A DNA stretch of 64,000 bases from Amphibacillus marinus. Lineage in GTDB: Bacteria > Bacillota > Bacilli > Bacillales > Amphibacillaceae. The stretch is taken from contig NZ_FODJ01000005.1 in NCBI RefSeq assembly GCF_900110345.1, forward strand, positions 1-64,000, written 5' to 3'. The position numbers and the translations under genes were made by a program. Shown here piece after piece: positions 1 to 8,189 of this stretch. Under the pieces are notes generated by a model, which ran no database searches, had not been told where the DNA came from, and worked only from the letters and a program-made list of their open reading frames with translations. Within the stretch, counting starts at the first letter, position 1. Each line of letters starts with the position of its first letter.

Positions 1-282
1 AGTGACCGTGGATTCCAATATACCTCTAAAGGCTTCAAACGTAAGCTAGATGCGGCAAAGATGACACAAAGCATGTCACGAGTGGGTCGTTGTATTGATA
101 ATGGACCCATGGAGTCCTTTTTTGGGACACTGAAATGTGAGAAGTATTATTTACATAAATATAAGACATTTGAGGAACTTACTACCGCGATAGATGCGTA
201 CATCCATTTTTATAATCATGAAAGATACCAAAAAAGATTAAACGGCCTTAGCCCTATGGAATATAGAGCGATGGCCGCATAA
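1..282 (+). CDS. IS3-family transposase (OrfB), C-terminal part, cut by window edge
   Basis: The reading frame is open from base 1 and ends with TAA at 280-282. It encodes the last ~93 residues of a DDE integrase-core transposase. Visible family marks are SDRGFQYTS at the second catalytic Asp region, then NGPMESFFGTLKCE containing the final catalytic Glu, and the C-terminal FYNHERYQKRLNGLSPMEYR tail typical of IS150-group OrfB. In this family OrfB is usually made as an OrfAB fusion by -1 frameshifting; that part is outside the window. The visible part shows no stop or frameshift. Confidence 0.88.
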   Translation, partial: SDRGFQYTSKGFKRKLDAAKMTQSMSRVGRCIDNGPMESFFGTLKCEKYYLHKYKTFEELTTAIDAYIHFYNHERYQKRLNGLSPMEYRAMAA

Positions 283-302
283 ATCTTTTTTATTATTTCC
301 AC

Positions 303-327
303 TGTCTACTTGACAGGGGGCAGTTCA
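303..327. repeat. Right terminal inverted repeat of the IS3 element
   Basis: The sequence TGTCTACTTGACAGGGGGCA plus GTTCA, 21 nt after the transposase stop, matches the general form of IS150-group ends (reverse complement begins TGAACTGCCCCC). The partner repeat is not in the window. Confidence 0.65.
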
Positions 328-367
328 CTACTTTTAAGTGAGGTTCTTAATATGTTAGAATGCACTT

Positions 368-430
368 ACACGCAACTCCTTTTGTTTTAGTGGTTTAAAA
401 CAAGTCTAACAAATTTAGGAGTTTGCGTGT
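368..430 (+). terminator. Hairpin with T-rich tail, likely terminator
   Basis: ACACGCAACTCCT (368-380) pairs with AGGAGTTTGCGTGT (417-430) with one bulged base; the right arm is followed by CTTCTTTTTGTTTGATTTTTTT. The long loop (~36 nt) is unusual. It probably ended a gene once located left of the IS insertion. Confidence 0.5.
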
Positions 431-480
431 CTTCTTTTTGTTTGATTTTTTTCTCTACCCCAACCTATATTTTAGAGCCA

Positions 481-524
481 AAAAACCAAGCCCAGCCAAT
501 TTGGATCAGCTGTGCTTGGTTTTT
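481..524 (-). terminator. Rho-independent terminator of nox
   Basis: AAAAACCAAGC (481-491) and GCTTGGTTTTT (514-524) form a perfect stem, with an inner CAGC/GCTG pairing. Read on the minus strand it lies 10 nt after the nox stop codon and runs into a T tract. Confidence 0.8.
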
Positions 525-533
525 GGTTCGAAT

Positions 534-1889
534 TTATTGTACAGTTGCTTCTTTAACCTCTTGCTGCATCGCTTGTAAAGCGACTTCATTCAAATAGTTT
601 ACTGGCTTATTAAAGTGCGGTTGGAAGAAGAAATCGGTTAATGCTAATTGCTCGATCGTCATATCGTTAGCAATTGCGACACTGACTGTATTGACAACCT
701 GGGTTAAATCGGTATCAGAGATAACTTGAGCGCCAACAACTCGATGGCTTTCTACTTCATAAACAAGCTTTAATTTAATCACATTGTTTTCTGGCATAAA
801 GTCAGGACGGTATGTTTCTTCTAAATATGCAGAGCGTACAGTAATGCCATTAATTTCGGCTGCTGATTCGGTTAACCCAGTTGAACCAATGTAATGATTA
901 TAGATTTTTAAACCAGATGTTCCTTGTGTACCTGGATGTGGAATCTTAGCTTCAACAAGGTTTTGAGCAACGAGTGTGCCCATTCTAACTGCGTTTGTCG
1001 CTAATGGAATGTAAGCTGCTTGCTTCGTCGGGTTATAAGGAACGGCACAGCAATCGCCAGCTGCATAAACATCAGTAGCACTAGTGCGCATATACTCATC
1101 AACGACAATTGCGCCATTAGGAAGCATGTCAACCTGACCTTTAATTAACTCAGTGTTAGGACGGAAGCCAATACACATTACGACTAAATCTGCTTTAACT
1201 TCGCTTTTGTTGGTAATGACCTTTTCGACCTTGCCGTTACCCTCAAAGCCAGATACCATTTCGTTTAATAACAGGCTAACGCCTTTTTCCCGGAATGACG
1301 CTTCGACAGGATCAGTAAAGGTTTTATCTAAATAGCGGTTAAGAATTCGTGATTCAGCATCGATTAACGTAACATTCTTACCGTTTTCCTCAAATGCCTC
1401 AACAAGCTCAACACCAATATAGCCACCACCAACAACGGCAACATTATTAACATGTTCTGAGCGACGAATGATGTCTTTGGCATGGTCATAGTTTTTACAT
1501 AATACGACATTTTCTAGATTCGAGCCAGGAATTGGTGGTGTAATTGGCCAAGAGCCAGTCGTGATAATTAGTTTATCATAAGCGTGTTCTGAAATTTCAT
1601 CACTATTTAAGTCTTTGGCAGATAATTGTTTCTTGTTAATATCAACATTTAATACTTCATGCTGCATGTGCATTTTAATGCCTTGCTCTTGAAAACCTTC
1701 TACTGAAGCATAAAAAAGTGATTCAGCTTCTTCGACAACCCCACCAACATAAAGGGCAATTCCACAAGATAGGAACGAAACCGTATCATTACGTTCAAAC
1801 ACCTCAATTTGTGCATCGGGATAAAGAGCGAGCGTATTTTTAATTGCTGAAGTACCTGCGTGTGTACATCCAATAACAGCGACTTTCAT
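534..1889 (-). CDS. nox: NADH oxidase, probably H2O-forming (CoA-disulfide reductase family)
   Basis: This 451-residue flavoprotein belongs to the pyridine nucleotide-disulfide reductase family that oxidises NADH with O2. It has an N-terminal FAD-binding start (VAVIGCTHAG), a single redox Cys at residue 42 in SFLSCGIAL, which is the cysteine-sulfenic acid position of enterococcal-type Nox, a central NADH-binding VVGGGYIGVEL, and an ATDVYAAGDC FAD motif followed by a dimerisation domain. The length matches H2O-forming Nox. CoA-disulfide reductase is the main alternative, since both share the Cys42 context. GGAGG lies 8 nt before the ATG. It is monocistronic with its own terminator, and Rex-like sites upstream fit control by the NADH/NAD+ ratio. 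In fermentative bacilli this enzyme re-oxidises NADH in air. Confidence 0.88.
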   Translation of the reverse strand: MKVAVIGCTHAGTSAIKNTLALYPDAQIEVFERNDTVSFLSCGIALYVGGVVEEAESLFYASVEGFQEQGIKMHMQHEVLNVDINKKQLSAKDLNSDEISEHAYDKLIITTGSWPITPPIPGSNLENVVLCKNYDHAKDIIRRSEHVNNVAVVGGGYIGVELVEAFEENGKNVTLIDAESRILNRYLDKTFTDPVEASFREKGVSLLLNEMVSGFEGNGKVEKVITNKSEVKADLVVMCIGFRPNTELIKGQVDMLPNGAIVVDEYMRTSATDVYAAGDCCAVPYNPTKQAAYIPLATNAVRMGTLVAQNLVEAKIPHPGTQGTSGLKIYNHYIGSTGLTESAAEINGITVRSAYLEETYRPDFMPENNVIKLKLVYEVESHRVVGAQVISDTDLTQVVNTVSVAIANDMTIEQLALTDFFFQPHFNKPVNYLNEVALQAMQQEVKEATVQ

Positions 1890-1967
1890 AATTAAATCAT
1901 CCTCCGTTTTTTAGGTTCATTATTTCACATTTCTCTCTAAACATACATCAATCATCTTGCAAAACTT

Positions 1968-1996
1968 ATTATACTCTTAAGTTTTTAAAGTAGCAA
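1968..1996 (-). promoter_or_regulatory. Predicted sigma-A promoter of nox
   Basis: On the minus strand, TTGCTA (-35, 1991-1996) is followed 17 nt later by TATAAT (-10, 1968-1973), about 79 nt before the nox start codon. Confidence 0.6.
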
Positions 1997-2001
1997 CGAC
2001 T

Positions 2002-2019
2002 TTGTACTATATTTCACAA
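2002..2019. promoter_or_regulatory. Rex-like operator 1 upstream of nox
   Basis: TTGTACTATATTTCACAA has 15 of 18 positions of the Rex consensus TTGTGAAWWWWTTCACAA, with a perfect right half TTCACAA and left TTGT. It sits 5 nt upstream of the predicted nox -35. Known Rex regulons include NADH oxidases; binding here is inference. Confidence 0.55.
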
Positions 2020-2062
2020 ACTTTTTTATTCATTGCTATGATGTCGGGATTTGTCGACAGCC

Positions 2063-2080
2063 ACGTTAAAAAATTCACAA
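2063..2080. promoter_or_regulatory. Rex-like operator 2 upstream of nox
   Basis: ACGTTAAAAAATTCACAA matches 15 of 18 positions of the same consensus and again carries a perfect TTCACAA half. Its start is 61 nt from the start of site 1. Confidence 0.4.
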
Positions 2081-2180
2081 AGTTGTCACATGTTAATGGC
2101 CATGAATTATTTATAAATTTGTATTAATTAAATTTTTTCTTGAATTTTTATCCCATTTTACTAGTCTGTTGGATAAAAAA

Positions 2181-2200
2181 AAAGCCCCAATTGGGGCTTT
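2181..2200 (-). terminator. Terminator of ykpA
   Basis: AAAGCCCCAATTGGGGCTTT is a perfect 20-bp palindrome starting 14 nt past the ykpA stop on the minus strand and followed there by a T run. The remaining sequence between nox and ykpA (1890-2213) holds only the nox control region. Confidence 0.85.
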
Positions 2201-2213
2201 TCGCGTTTTCATA

Positions 2214-3836
2214 TTACGCATACCGACTTGCAATATCTGCTTGTAAAGCTTTGTCACTGACATATTCATCGTAGCTCATTTCTTTATCAATCAATCCGTT
2301 TGGTGTAATTTCAATTAAACGGTTAGCGACACTGTTAATAAACTGATGGTCGTGAGAGGTGAACAGGAGTGACCCTTTAAAGTTAATTAGACCATTGTTG
2401 ACAGATGTAATGGATTCAAGGTCTAAGTGGTTAGTCGGTTCATCCATTACCAATACATTAGCGCTTGAGAGCATCATTTTTGATAGCATACATCGCACTT
2501 TTTCACCACCGGACAACACCTTAGCTTTTTTCAATGCTTCCTCACCAGAGAAGAGCATTCTTCCTAAGAATCCGCGTAGAAAGGTTTCCGTTTGATCCTC
2601 TAGCGGAGCATACTGACGGAGCCATTCAACAAGCGTTAACTCATTGTTCTCAAAAAATTCGCTATTGTCTTTAGGGAAATACGATTGAGACGTGGTAACG
2701 CCCCACGAGAATTCACCCTCATCCGGTTTCATCTCGCCCATTAAAATATCAAATAGAACGGTCTTCGCTTGCTCATCACGACCGACAAAGGCTACCTTAT
2801 CAGCACGGTTAAGCGTAAAGCTAACCTTGTCTAATACCTTTACACCATCAATTGTTTTGCTAATACCGTCAACACGTAGTAAATCATTTCCAATTTCACG
2901 TCCAGCTTTGAACGCCACATAAGGATAACGGCGAGAAGATGGCTTAATATCATCTAGCGTAATATTATCAAGCATTTTTTTACGAGATGTTGCCTGTCTT
3001 GACTTTGATGCATTTGCACTAAAGCGAGCAATAAAGTTTTGTAGCTCTTTCATTTTCTCTTCTTTCTTCTTGTTCTGATCTTGAGCCATCTGTAAAGCAA
3101 GCTGGCTTGATTCATACCAGAAATCGTAGTTCCCAACATACAATTCGATCTTGCCATAATCAACATCAGCAATATGGGTACATACTTTGTTTAGAAAATG
3201 TCTATCGTGTGAGACAACAATAACGGTGTTGTCGAAATTAATTAAGAATTCCTCTAGCCATTGAATTGCCTGAATATCCAAGTGGTTGGTTGGCTCATCA
3301 AGTAAGAGAATATCAGGAGAACCAAATAATGCTTGGGCAAGTAATACCTTTACTTTTTCAGAACCACTAAGCTCAGCCATTTTCTTGTCATGCAAAGTTT
3401 CTTCAATCCCTAACCCTTTTAGCAAGATAGCGGCATCAGATTCTGCTTCCCAGCCATTTAATTCAGCGAATTCACCCTCTAGCTCAGCGGCACGCATGCC
3501 ATCTTCTTCAGTAAATTCAGCTTTGGCATAAACCTCATCTTTTTCCTTCATGACTTGATGAAGGCGTTCATGGCCAAGAATAACGGTTTCAAGAACGTGA
3601 AAGTCCTCGTAAGCAAAGTGATCCTGTTTTAAGACAGCTAATCGCTCATCCTTTCCTAGTGAAACATGCCCTGATTGTGCATCAATCTCACCAGACAATA
3701 CTTTGAGAAACGTTGACTTTCCAGCCCCATTTGCTCCGATAAGGCCGTAGCAATTCCCAGGTGTGAATTTTATATTAACATCTTCAAATAACTTCTTATC
3801 TCCAAATCGTAAACTTACATTTGTTGCTTGTAGCAT
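2214..3836 (-). CDS. ykpA: ABC-F family ATPase, YkpA/YbiT type
   Basis: This 540-residue soluble protein has two ABC ATPase domains and no membrane segment, the hallmark of ABC-F factors that act at the ribosome. The first domain carries Walker A GANGAGKST (near residue 34), signature LSGSE and Walker B LLLDEPTNHLD. The second has signature LSGGEK and Walker B LVMDEPTNHLD, but its Walker A position reads GRDEQAKTV and lacks the usual GxxGxGKS/T. Length, LSGSE signature and overall sequence point to the YkpA subgroup; the exact role of this subgroup is not settled. GGAGG lies 8 nt before the ATG. It is a single-gene unit with a strong terminator. Confidence 0.88.
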   Translation of the reverse strand: MLQATNVSLRFGDKKLFEDVNIKFTPGNCYGLIGANGAGKSTFLKVLSGEIDAQSGHVSLGKDERLAVLKQDHFAYEDFHVLETVILGHERLHQVMKEKDEVYAKAEFTEEDGMRAAELEGEFAELNGWEAESDAAILLKGLGIEETLHDKKMAELSGSEKVKVLLAQALFGSPDILLLDEPTNHLDIQAIQWLEEFLINFDNTVIVVSHDRHFLNKVCTHIADVDYGKIELYVGNYDFWYESSQLALQMAQDQNKKKEEKMKELQNFIARFSANASKSRQATSRKKMLDNITLDDIKPSSRRYPYVAFKAGREIGNDLLRVDGISKTIDGVKVLDKVSFTLNRADKVAFVGRDEQAKTVLFDILMGEMKPDEGEFSWGVTTSQSYFPKDNSEFFENNELTLVEWLRQYAPLEDQTETFLRGFLGRMLFSGEEALKKAKVLSGGEKVRCMLSKMMLSSANVLVMDEPTNHLDLESITSVNNGLINFKGSLLFTSHDHQFINSVANRLIEITPNGLIDKEMSYDEYVSDKALQADIASRYA

Positions 3837-4041
3837 CGTTATCGCAATCCTCCATAAAAAAAGACATAATTAAAGCTTAGCTTAAGCTAAAAATAAGGAT
3901 AAGTCAATGCTACATGCGCTTATTTAATCATTAGTTGATAAATTAAGTTTGAAATATTTTTTTTCGGGTAAAGTATCCATTAGACGTAAATATCATTTCA
4001 AAGTCGAGATGAAACACTTGAATAAACTAGGAGGCGTTAAC

Positions 4042-4641
4042 GTGGCTAAGGATTTTTTAAAAGCAGTAGAGGATCGTCGGTCTATTTATGTGATTAGTAA
4101 TGAAAAGGTTGTTCCAGAGGAGCGAATTGAAGAGGTAGTAAAATTTGCAGTTAAGCATACACCGTATTCGTTTAACGCAACAAGCGGACGAGTGGTTGTG
4201 CTATTTGGTGAAGAACACAACAAGCTGTGGGAGCTCGCTAAGGATGAGCTACGGAAAATTGTTCCTGTCGAAAACTTTGCAGACACTGAAGGCAGAATAG
4301 ATGGCTTCAAGGCGGGCTATGGAACAGTCCTGTTTTTTGAAGACCAAGAAGTCGTAAAAGGTCTTCAGGAACAAATGGCACTATACAAAGATAATTTCCC
4401 AATTTGGTCAGAGCAGGCATCAGGAATGCTTCAATTTGTTGTGTGGACAGCTCTTGAAAATGAGGGATTAGGTGCTACCTTGCAGCACTATAATCCATTA
4501 ATTGATGAAGGTGTTAAACAACATTGGCACACACCAGACAGCTGGGTGTTACGTGCACAAATGCCGTTTGGTAAGCCGGAAATTAAAGCTGGTGAAAAAG
4601 AATTCCAACCGCTTGAAGAACGTGTGAAGGTTTTTAAATAA
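4042..4641 (+). CDS. Nitroreductase-family FMN oxidoreductase (Frm2/Hbn1-like)
   Basis: The 199-residue product resembles the Frm2-like branch of the nitroreductase superfamily, FMN enzymes that use NAD(P)H. The N-terminus DFLKAVEDRRSIY is the FMN-phosphate binding region of the family, TPYSFNATSGRVVVL matches the conserved ...NsQ/A-type strand, and the middle EQASGMLQFVVWTALENEGLGATLQHYNP is typical. I chose GTG at 4042 because AGGAGG ends 7 nt upstream; the frame stays open further upstream but without a ribosome site. Physiological substrate unknown; in related organisms such enzymes are linked to lipid signalling or nitroaromatic reduction. Monocistronic, convergent with the next gene. 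Confidence 0.82.
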   Translation: MAKDFLKAVEDRRSIYVISNEKVVPEERIEEVVKFAVKHTPYSFNATSGRVVVLFGEEHNKLWELAKDELRKIVPVENFADTEGRIDGFKAGYGTVLFFEDQEVVKGLQEQMALYKDNFPIWSEQASGMLQFVVWTALENEGLGATLQHYNPLIDEGVKQHWHTPDSWVLRAQMPFGKPEIKAGEKEFQPLEERVKVFK

Positions 4642-4652
4642 GTGCCCCAACC

Positions 4653-4681
4653 AGAGTCCGCCTTAACATAGGGCGGACTCT
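4653..4681. terminator. Hairpin between convergent genes
   Basis: AGAGTCCGCC (4653-4662) pairs with GGCGGACTCT (4672-4681), a perfect 10-bp stem between the nitroreductase and the minus-strand chbG-like gene, whose stop codon overlaps its right edge. No T tract follows on either strand, so termination is less certain. Confidence 0.5.
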
Positions 4682-5376
4682 CACAAATTAACCCAATCAG
4701 GTATTTCCATCGTGCAGAGCATCGCGAGTTCTTTTTCACGGTCATGTGTATAAGAGCTAATGTCGATTAATGCTTGATCGACGATGCCAGGGTGAACCAT
4801 AACCTCAACAGATTCAGCCTTAATCCTCTTTAATTGTGAAAAAAGATCTAACTCAAGCTCATCTTTATAAAATTTCAGCCAAATATTGTCTGTAAATAGA
4901 ATATCGGTCTGGTCTTTTAATGAAGGGACATAACGAACAGGAACTTGATAGTCTTTTGCTAACTTAATCATCAGTGTTTTAAGTTGTGGCCAGCCATGTA
5001 CATGGTGATGACTATCAATATGATCTAGCTTTAAGCCAGTTGCTAGAAACTGCTCAATTTGAGCGCGGAACTCTGTTTCAATATCACTAAGCTCATACTC
5101 ATTAATTGAGATAGCTGATTTAGCAAATTTAAAGTGACCACTTTGATTAACTAAGTTTGGAACATCTTGAGCTATTGGTTTACCATGTGTTAAAACCAGG
5201 TGAATGCCAACCGCTAATGTCGGATTCTCCTTAGCTAAAGCGATTGCATAATTAACTGCCTGACCATTCATCATCAATGTGGTTGATCTAACTACACCTT
5301 CTTTATGGCTCTTAATAATCCCATCTGTTATCCCTTTTGTTAGCCCGTAATCGTCAGCATTAAAAATAATTTTCAT
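4681..5376 (-). CDS. chbG: Carbohydrate deacetylase, ChbG/YdjC family
   Basis: A 231-residue member of the YdjC family, metal-dependent deacetylases acting on N-acetylated chito-oligosaccharides or their 6-phosphates. Seen directly: FNADDYGLTKG at residues 5-15 with the metal/catalytic Asp pair, DHIDSHHHVHGWP in the middle with metal-binding histidines, and VMVHPG near the end. AAAGGAG precedes the ATG by 7 nt. It stands alone, not beside a chitobiose PTS, so the substrate cannot be read from context. Confidence 0.85.
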   Translation of the reverse strand: MKIIFNADDYGLTKGITDGIIKSHKEGVVRSTTLMMNGQAVNYAIALAKENPTLAVGIHLVLTHGKPIAQDVPNLVNQSGHFKFAKSAISINEYELSDIETEFRAQIEQFLATGLKLDHIDSHHHVHGWPQLKTLMIKLAKDYQVPVRYVPSLKDQTDILFTDNIWLKFYKDELELDLFSQLKRIKAESVEVMVHPGIVDQALIDISSYTHDREKELAMLCTMEIPDWVNL

Positions 5377-5504
5377 TTTTTAAACTCCTTTATTCATTTG
5401 ATAAGGGTTACTGTTCAATCTTCTTTTTCATTATATGAAGACAAACGTATTCAATGCGACATGACGTAAGTTTGGGTTATGATTTGGACGATCCTTTGAC
5501 CTCG

Positions 5505-6032
5505 TTAGTTATTAATAGCAAGTTGCTCAAGCAGTTGCTCGATGAATGGTTCAACGGCTTTAGGTGACTGCAATCTGACTAGCATGACGTGGCGGTCTCG
5601 TTTTGCTAAATGTGCTTCTGTTTGCCCTAGCTGTTGACGCCTAAATAGTAGGACATATTTGAAAAAATCCCAATTTAACCGTTCGTTACAGCCCTCCGCC
5701 ATATCTGGGCGTGTTTTGTTACGGTAGGTAAAATAACGTTTTATAACACCCCATAAACAACGCCAGGTTGGATAATCTAACAGTACAACTAGCTCAGCAT
5801 GTGCCAACCTGAGCGGTAGCGTTCGGTTGTAATTACCATCAATGATCCATTCTTCTGTCTGTAAAATGTGAACAAGCTGTTGCTCAAACTCTTCTCTAGG
5901 CGTTTCTTGCCAAGCTGCACGCCAAAATAGCTTGTCTAGGTGATGGAGAGTGATGGAAAGCTTTGTTGAAATTTTATTAGCTAGCGTTGATTTACCAGAT
6001 CCAGGACTTCCGAGTATAATAATACGTTTCAC
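5505..6032 (-). CDS. Small P-loop kinase-like protein (FlaR/adenylate-kinase-like)
   Basis: The 175-residue product starts with a clear Walker A loop (ILGSPGSGKSTLANKIS), followed by HHLDKLFWRAAW and an IIDGNYNRTL segment that are typical of the group annotated as DNA topology modulation protein FlaR or adenylate-kinase-like AAA proteins. True function of the group is unclear. Start is GTG at 6032 with AGGAGG 10 nt upstream. It begins 15 nt after the dat stop, so both genes form a dat-kinase operon. Confidence 0.72.
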   Translation of the reverse strand: MKRIIILGSPGSGKSTLANKISTKLSITLHHLDKLFWRAAWQETPREEFEQQLVHILQTEEWIIDGNYNRTLPLRLAHAELVVLLDYPTWRCLWGVIKRYFTYRNKTRPDMAEGCNERLNWDFFKYVLLFRRQQLGQTEAHLAKRDRHVMLVRLQSPKAVEPFIEQLLEQLAINN

Positions 6033-6047
6033 TGTTATCCTCCTAAC

Positions 6048-6887
6048 CTATAGACCAGCATCCAGGTCATACAAATGCTGAAGCCTTCTTGTCACTAGCC
6101 CCGGTACACCACTTCCAATTTGGTCACCATCGATTTGAACGACTGGCAATACCTCTATCCCGCTACTCGTTAGAAAGACCTCATCAGCAGTTAGCATTTC
6201 CTCAAGGGTAAAAGCGCGTTCTTCAATAACCAGACCATCTGTTCTTGCTAAATTCAACAATTGTGTCCTGACACAGCCATGTAAAATCCGTTCTGTGGCA
6301 GGGTGTGTATAAATAACATGATCCTTAATTATATAGACATTAGCCGCTGTTGATTCAGTTACAGTGCCATCACGGTGGAAAATGGCATCGAAGGCTCCCT
6401 GCTCCGCTGCCGCTTGCTTAGCAAGCACATTGGGCAAGAGATTTAAGCTTTTAATATAACAATAGTGCCACCGAATATCCTTGTGTGTGATCGCTTTAAC
6501 ACCATTTTTCAAGTTAGCTAATGGACGAGGTAAGGCATCAGTATATGCATAAAAATTAGGCTCACAGTCTGGAAAAAGATGAAGGCGCTTAGCTGACCCA
6601 CGGGTTACTTGTAAGTAAATTGAGCCGTCGTGATCGACCTCGTTCTGTTCTAGCAACACTAACAATTGTTTATGTAACTGTTCTCTTTCTATAGGCATCC
6701 GGAGCTTAATGGCTTCTGCTGATCGATACAGCCGATCTAGGTGTAGTGATATTAAATAGGGCTCTCCTTGATAAACACGAATAACTTCATAAATACCATC
6801 GCCAAATTGTAGCCCACGTTCCTGATAAGGATAAAGTACAGTATCCTCTGCAACAATTCCTTGATTTGTTAATAAATAAGCGCCCAT
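6048..6887 (-). CDS. dat: D-amino acid transaminase
   Basis: A 279-residue fold-type IV PLP enzyme that interconverts D-alanine and alpha-ketoglutarate with pyruvate and D-glutamate, supplying D-amino acids for peptidoglycan. Seen: FGDGIYEVIRVY near residue 28, the PLP-binding Lys at 146 in YIKSLNLLPNVLAK, TESTAANVYII for phosphate binding, and EVFLTSSGIEVLPV. The length equals that of Bacillus Dat. Branched-chain aminotransferase is excluded by size and by these motifs. GGAGTG precedes the ATG. Confidence 0.92.
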   Translation of the reverse strand: MGAYLLTNQGIVAEDTVLYPYQERGLQFGDGIYEVIRVYQGEPYLISLHLDRLYRSAEAIKLRMPIEREQLHKQLLVLLEQNEVDHDGSIYLQVTRGSAKRLHLFPDCEPNFYAYTDALPRPLANLKNGVKAITHKDIRWHYCYIKSLNLLPNVLAKQAAAEQGAFDAIFHRDGTVTESTAANVYIIKDHVIYTHPATERILHGCVRTQLLNLARTDGLVIEERAFTLEEMLTADEVFLTSSGIEVLPVVQIDGDQIGSGVPGLVTRRLQHLYDLDAGL

Positions 6888-7060
6888 GCTAACACTCCAT
6901 TCCAGTTAAGTAACCCTATTATAACAGGTTTACAACCGTTTATTTAGATGATATGATAAAAATAAATAGAAAAAAATAGAAATAAATTAGTGAATACCCT
7001 TGACCTAATTATAAGATTAATCTAAATGTTTAAGACAGCGAATAAGGGAGGGATTATATT

Positions 7061-7450
7061 GTGTTAGCGGATCAAGTCATTCTTGCAATGGTGCTTGTTT
7101 TATTTATTACCAATCGGATAATTGATCGTTACTTCACCAGACGCTATAACTTAATGAGTAAAAAAAGTAATTATATTAACAAACGCCATAGGACGGTTGA
7201 GCAAGCTTTACGTTTTACGGCATTGCTTATCTGTGGTGTTTTATACTATATGAGGGAAGAAACGGAGATTACAATTACAATAAGCTACTTGGGGCTCATT
7301 GTTTTATTGATGATGTTCTTATTATTAAGCGTACGGGCTTGGTTTTACTGGACGCATTCCGTAGGACCGAAGCGGACCCGTGTTGCTCTAATTAGAATGG
7401 TAAATGCTTTTGTTATGCTTATTGTTGCTATTCTTGTTTTTGCTTTTTAA
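7061..7450 (+). CDS. DUF4181-like small membrane protein 1
   Basis: This 129-residue protein has four hydrophobic segments (roughly residues 3-20, 48-62, 74-92 and 106-127) with a basic stretch after the first (RYFTRRYNLMSKKS). The pattern resembles the DUF4181 family of Bacillales, function unknown. Start is GTG at 7061 with GGGAGG 9 nt upstream. It is the first of a run of paralogues. The motif near the third segment, SVGPKRTRVAL, corresponds to SDEPKRAYVT and SSERKQAYVT in the later copies. Confidence 0.65.
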   Translation: MLADQVILAMVLVLFITNRIIDRYFTRRYNLMSKKSNYINKRHRTVEQALRFTALLICGVLYYMREETEITITISYLGLIVLLMMFLLLSVRAWFYWTHSVGPKRTRVALIRMVNAFVMLIVAILVFAF

Positions 7451-7528
7451 ATTTTTCCTGAAGTAAAATGAATATAATATAGAAAGCGAGAGATTATTAT
7501 AAAATTTTTATTATTAATTCTCATCACT

Positions 7529-7885
7529 TTGGTTCCTTTTCTGATCATTGAAGTTAAAGTAACAAAACGCATGCATGCTAAGTTCCAGTTAGAACAACAG
7601 ACTAAGGAAGAGGCCTTGGTTGTTAATCTGTATCACTTTCTAACTAATTGCTTTATTGCCCTAATTTCCCTTGCTGTTTTTTACTTCCTACCGGAGCGTT
7701 ATGGTTTTTATTTAATACCTTCTTTATTGCTCGTCTTTTACTTAACCCGTGCAGGCTTCGAGTACTTTCGGTCTGATGAACCAAAGCGGGCTTATGTGAC
7801 GTTGTTCAGTTTTGCTGTTTATCTCAGCGTTATTGCGACAGTAGCGCTTGAGTACATGTTCTTTTACGCAACTTTTGCACACTAA
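7529..7885 (+). CDS. DUF4181-like small membrane protein 2 (start uncertain)
   Basis: A paralogue of the preceding gene with the marker motif RSDEPKRAYVTLFSF and hydrophobic segments matching in place. TTG at 7529 is the only conventional start that is not deep inside, but it has no ribosome site and cuts into the first membrane segment. The frame continues upstream as KFLLLILITLVPFLIIEVKV, and by comparison with the paralogue translation should begin near 7499, where an ATA codon stands 6 nt after GAGAG. Either a non-standard start is used or the gene is decaying. Function unknown. Confidence 0.55.
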   Translation: MVPFLIIEVKVTKRMHAKFQLEQQTKEEALVVNLYHFLTNCFIALISLAVFYFLPERYGFYLIPSLLLVFYLTRAGFEYFRSDEPKRAYVTLFSFAVYLSVIATVALEYMFFYATFAH

Positions 7886-8189
7886 GAATAGTCATGAAGC
7901 CTTGCTCGTGTTTGGGAGCGTCGGTCTGCAATACCCACGTTGTGAAGAAATGCGCGCCAAAAGTGTGTGTTCAGCTCATCTTATTTCCGCAGGAGTCTTA
8001 TGGTGGGAGTGGCTACGCTTCAGCAGGGTAAATACCTAGAGATGCCTTTGGGTTATTAACAATAGCATAATCAGAAGGGGAGACGATCTACTGGTCCTGC
8101 CATTGCGAAGACTTAACCCTTCAGCTAGCTTAGCTGACCGTTAATATGATGATGCGAAAGTTGAGTTAGGAAAGGGGCGGCGCATCTAG
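7886..8189. other. Non-coding stretch with higher GC patches
   Basis: I see no convincing gene. The segment at about 7900-8040 is more GC-rich than its surroundings and looks like debris of a mobile element, but no transposase frame or terminal repeat can be named. Confidence 0.4.

Larger units (their letters stand above)
1..327 (+). mobile_element. IS3-family insertion sequence, right end (left part outside window)
   Basis: The window opens inside an IS3-family (IS150-like) element. What remains is the C-terminal end of the transposase followed by a typical right terminal inverted repeat at 303-327. The left end lies outside the window, so integrity, length and target duplication cannot be judged. 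Confidence 0.8.

Noticed and set aside
534-1889. CoA-disulfide reductase instead of NADH oxidase
   Set aside because: Both share Cys42; overall motif wording and Rex-like control favour Nox, though the alternative is kept as a caution in the entry.
7848-8039. Open frame of 63 codons overlapping the end of DUF4181-like gene 2
   Set aside because: No ribosome site, overlaps a real gene, and the residue make-up (Trp, Cys, Ser rich, no family pattern) looks random.
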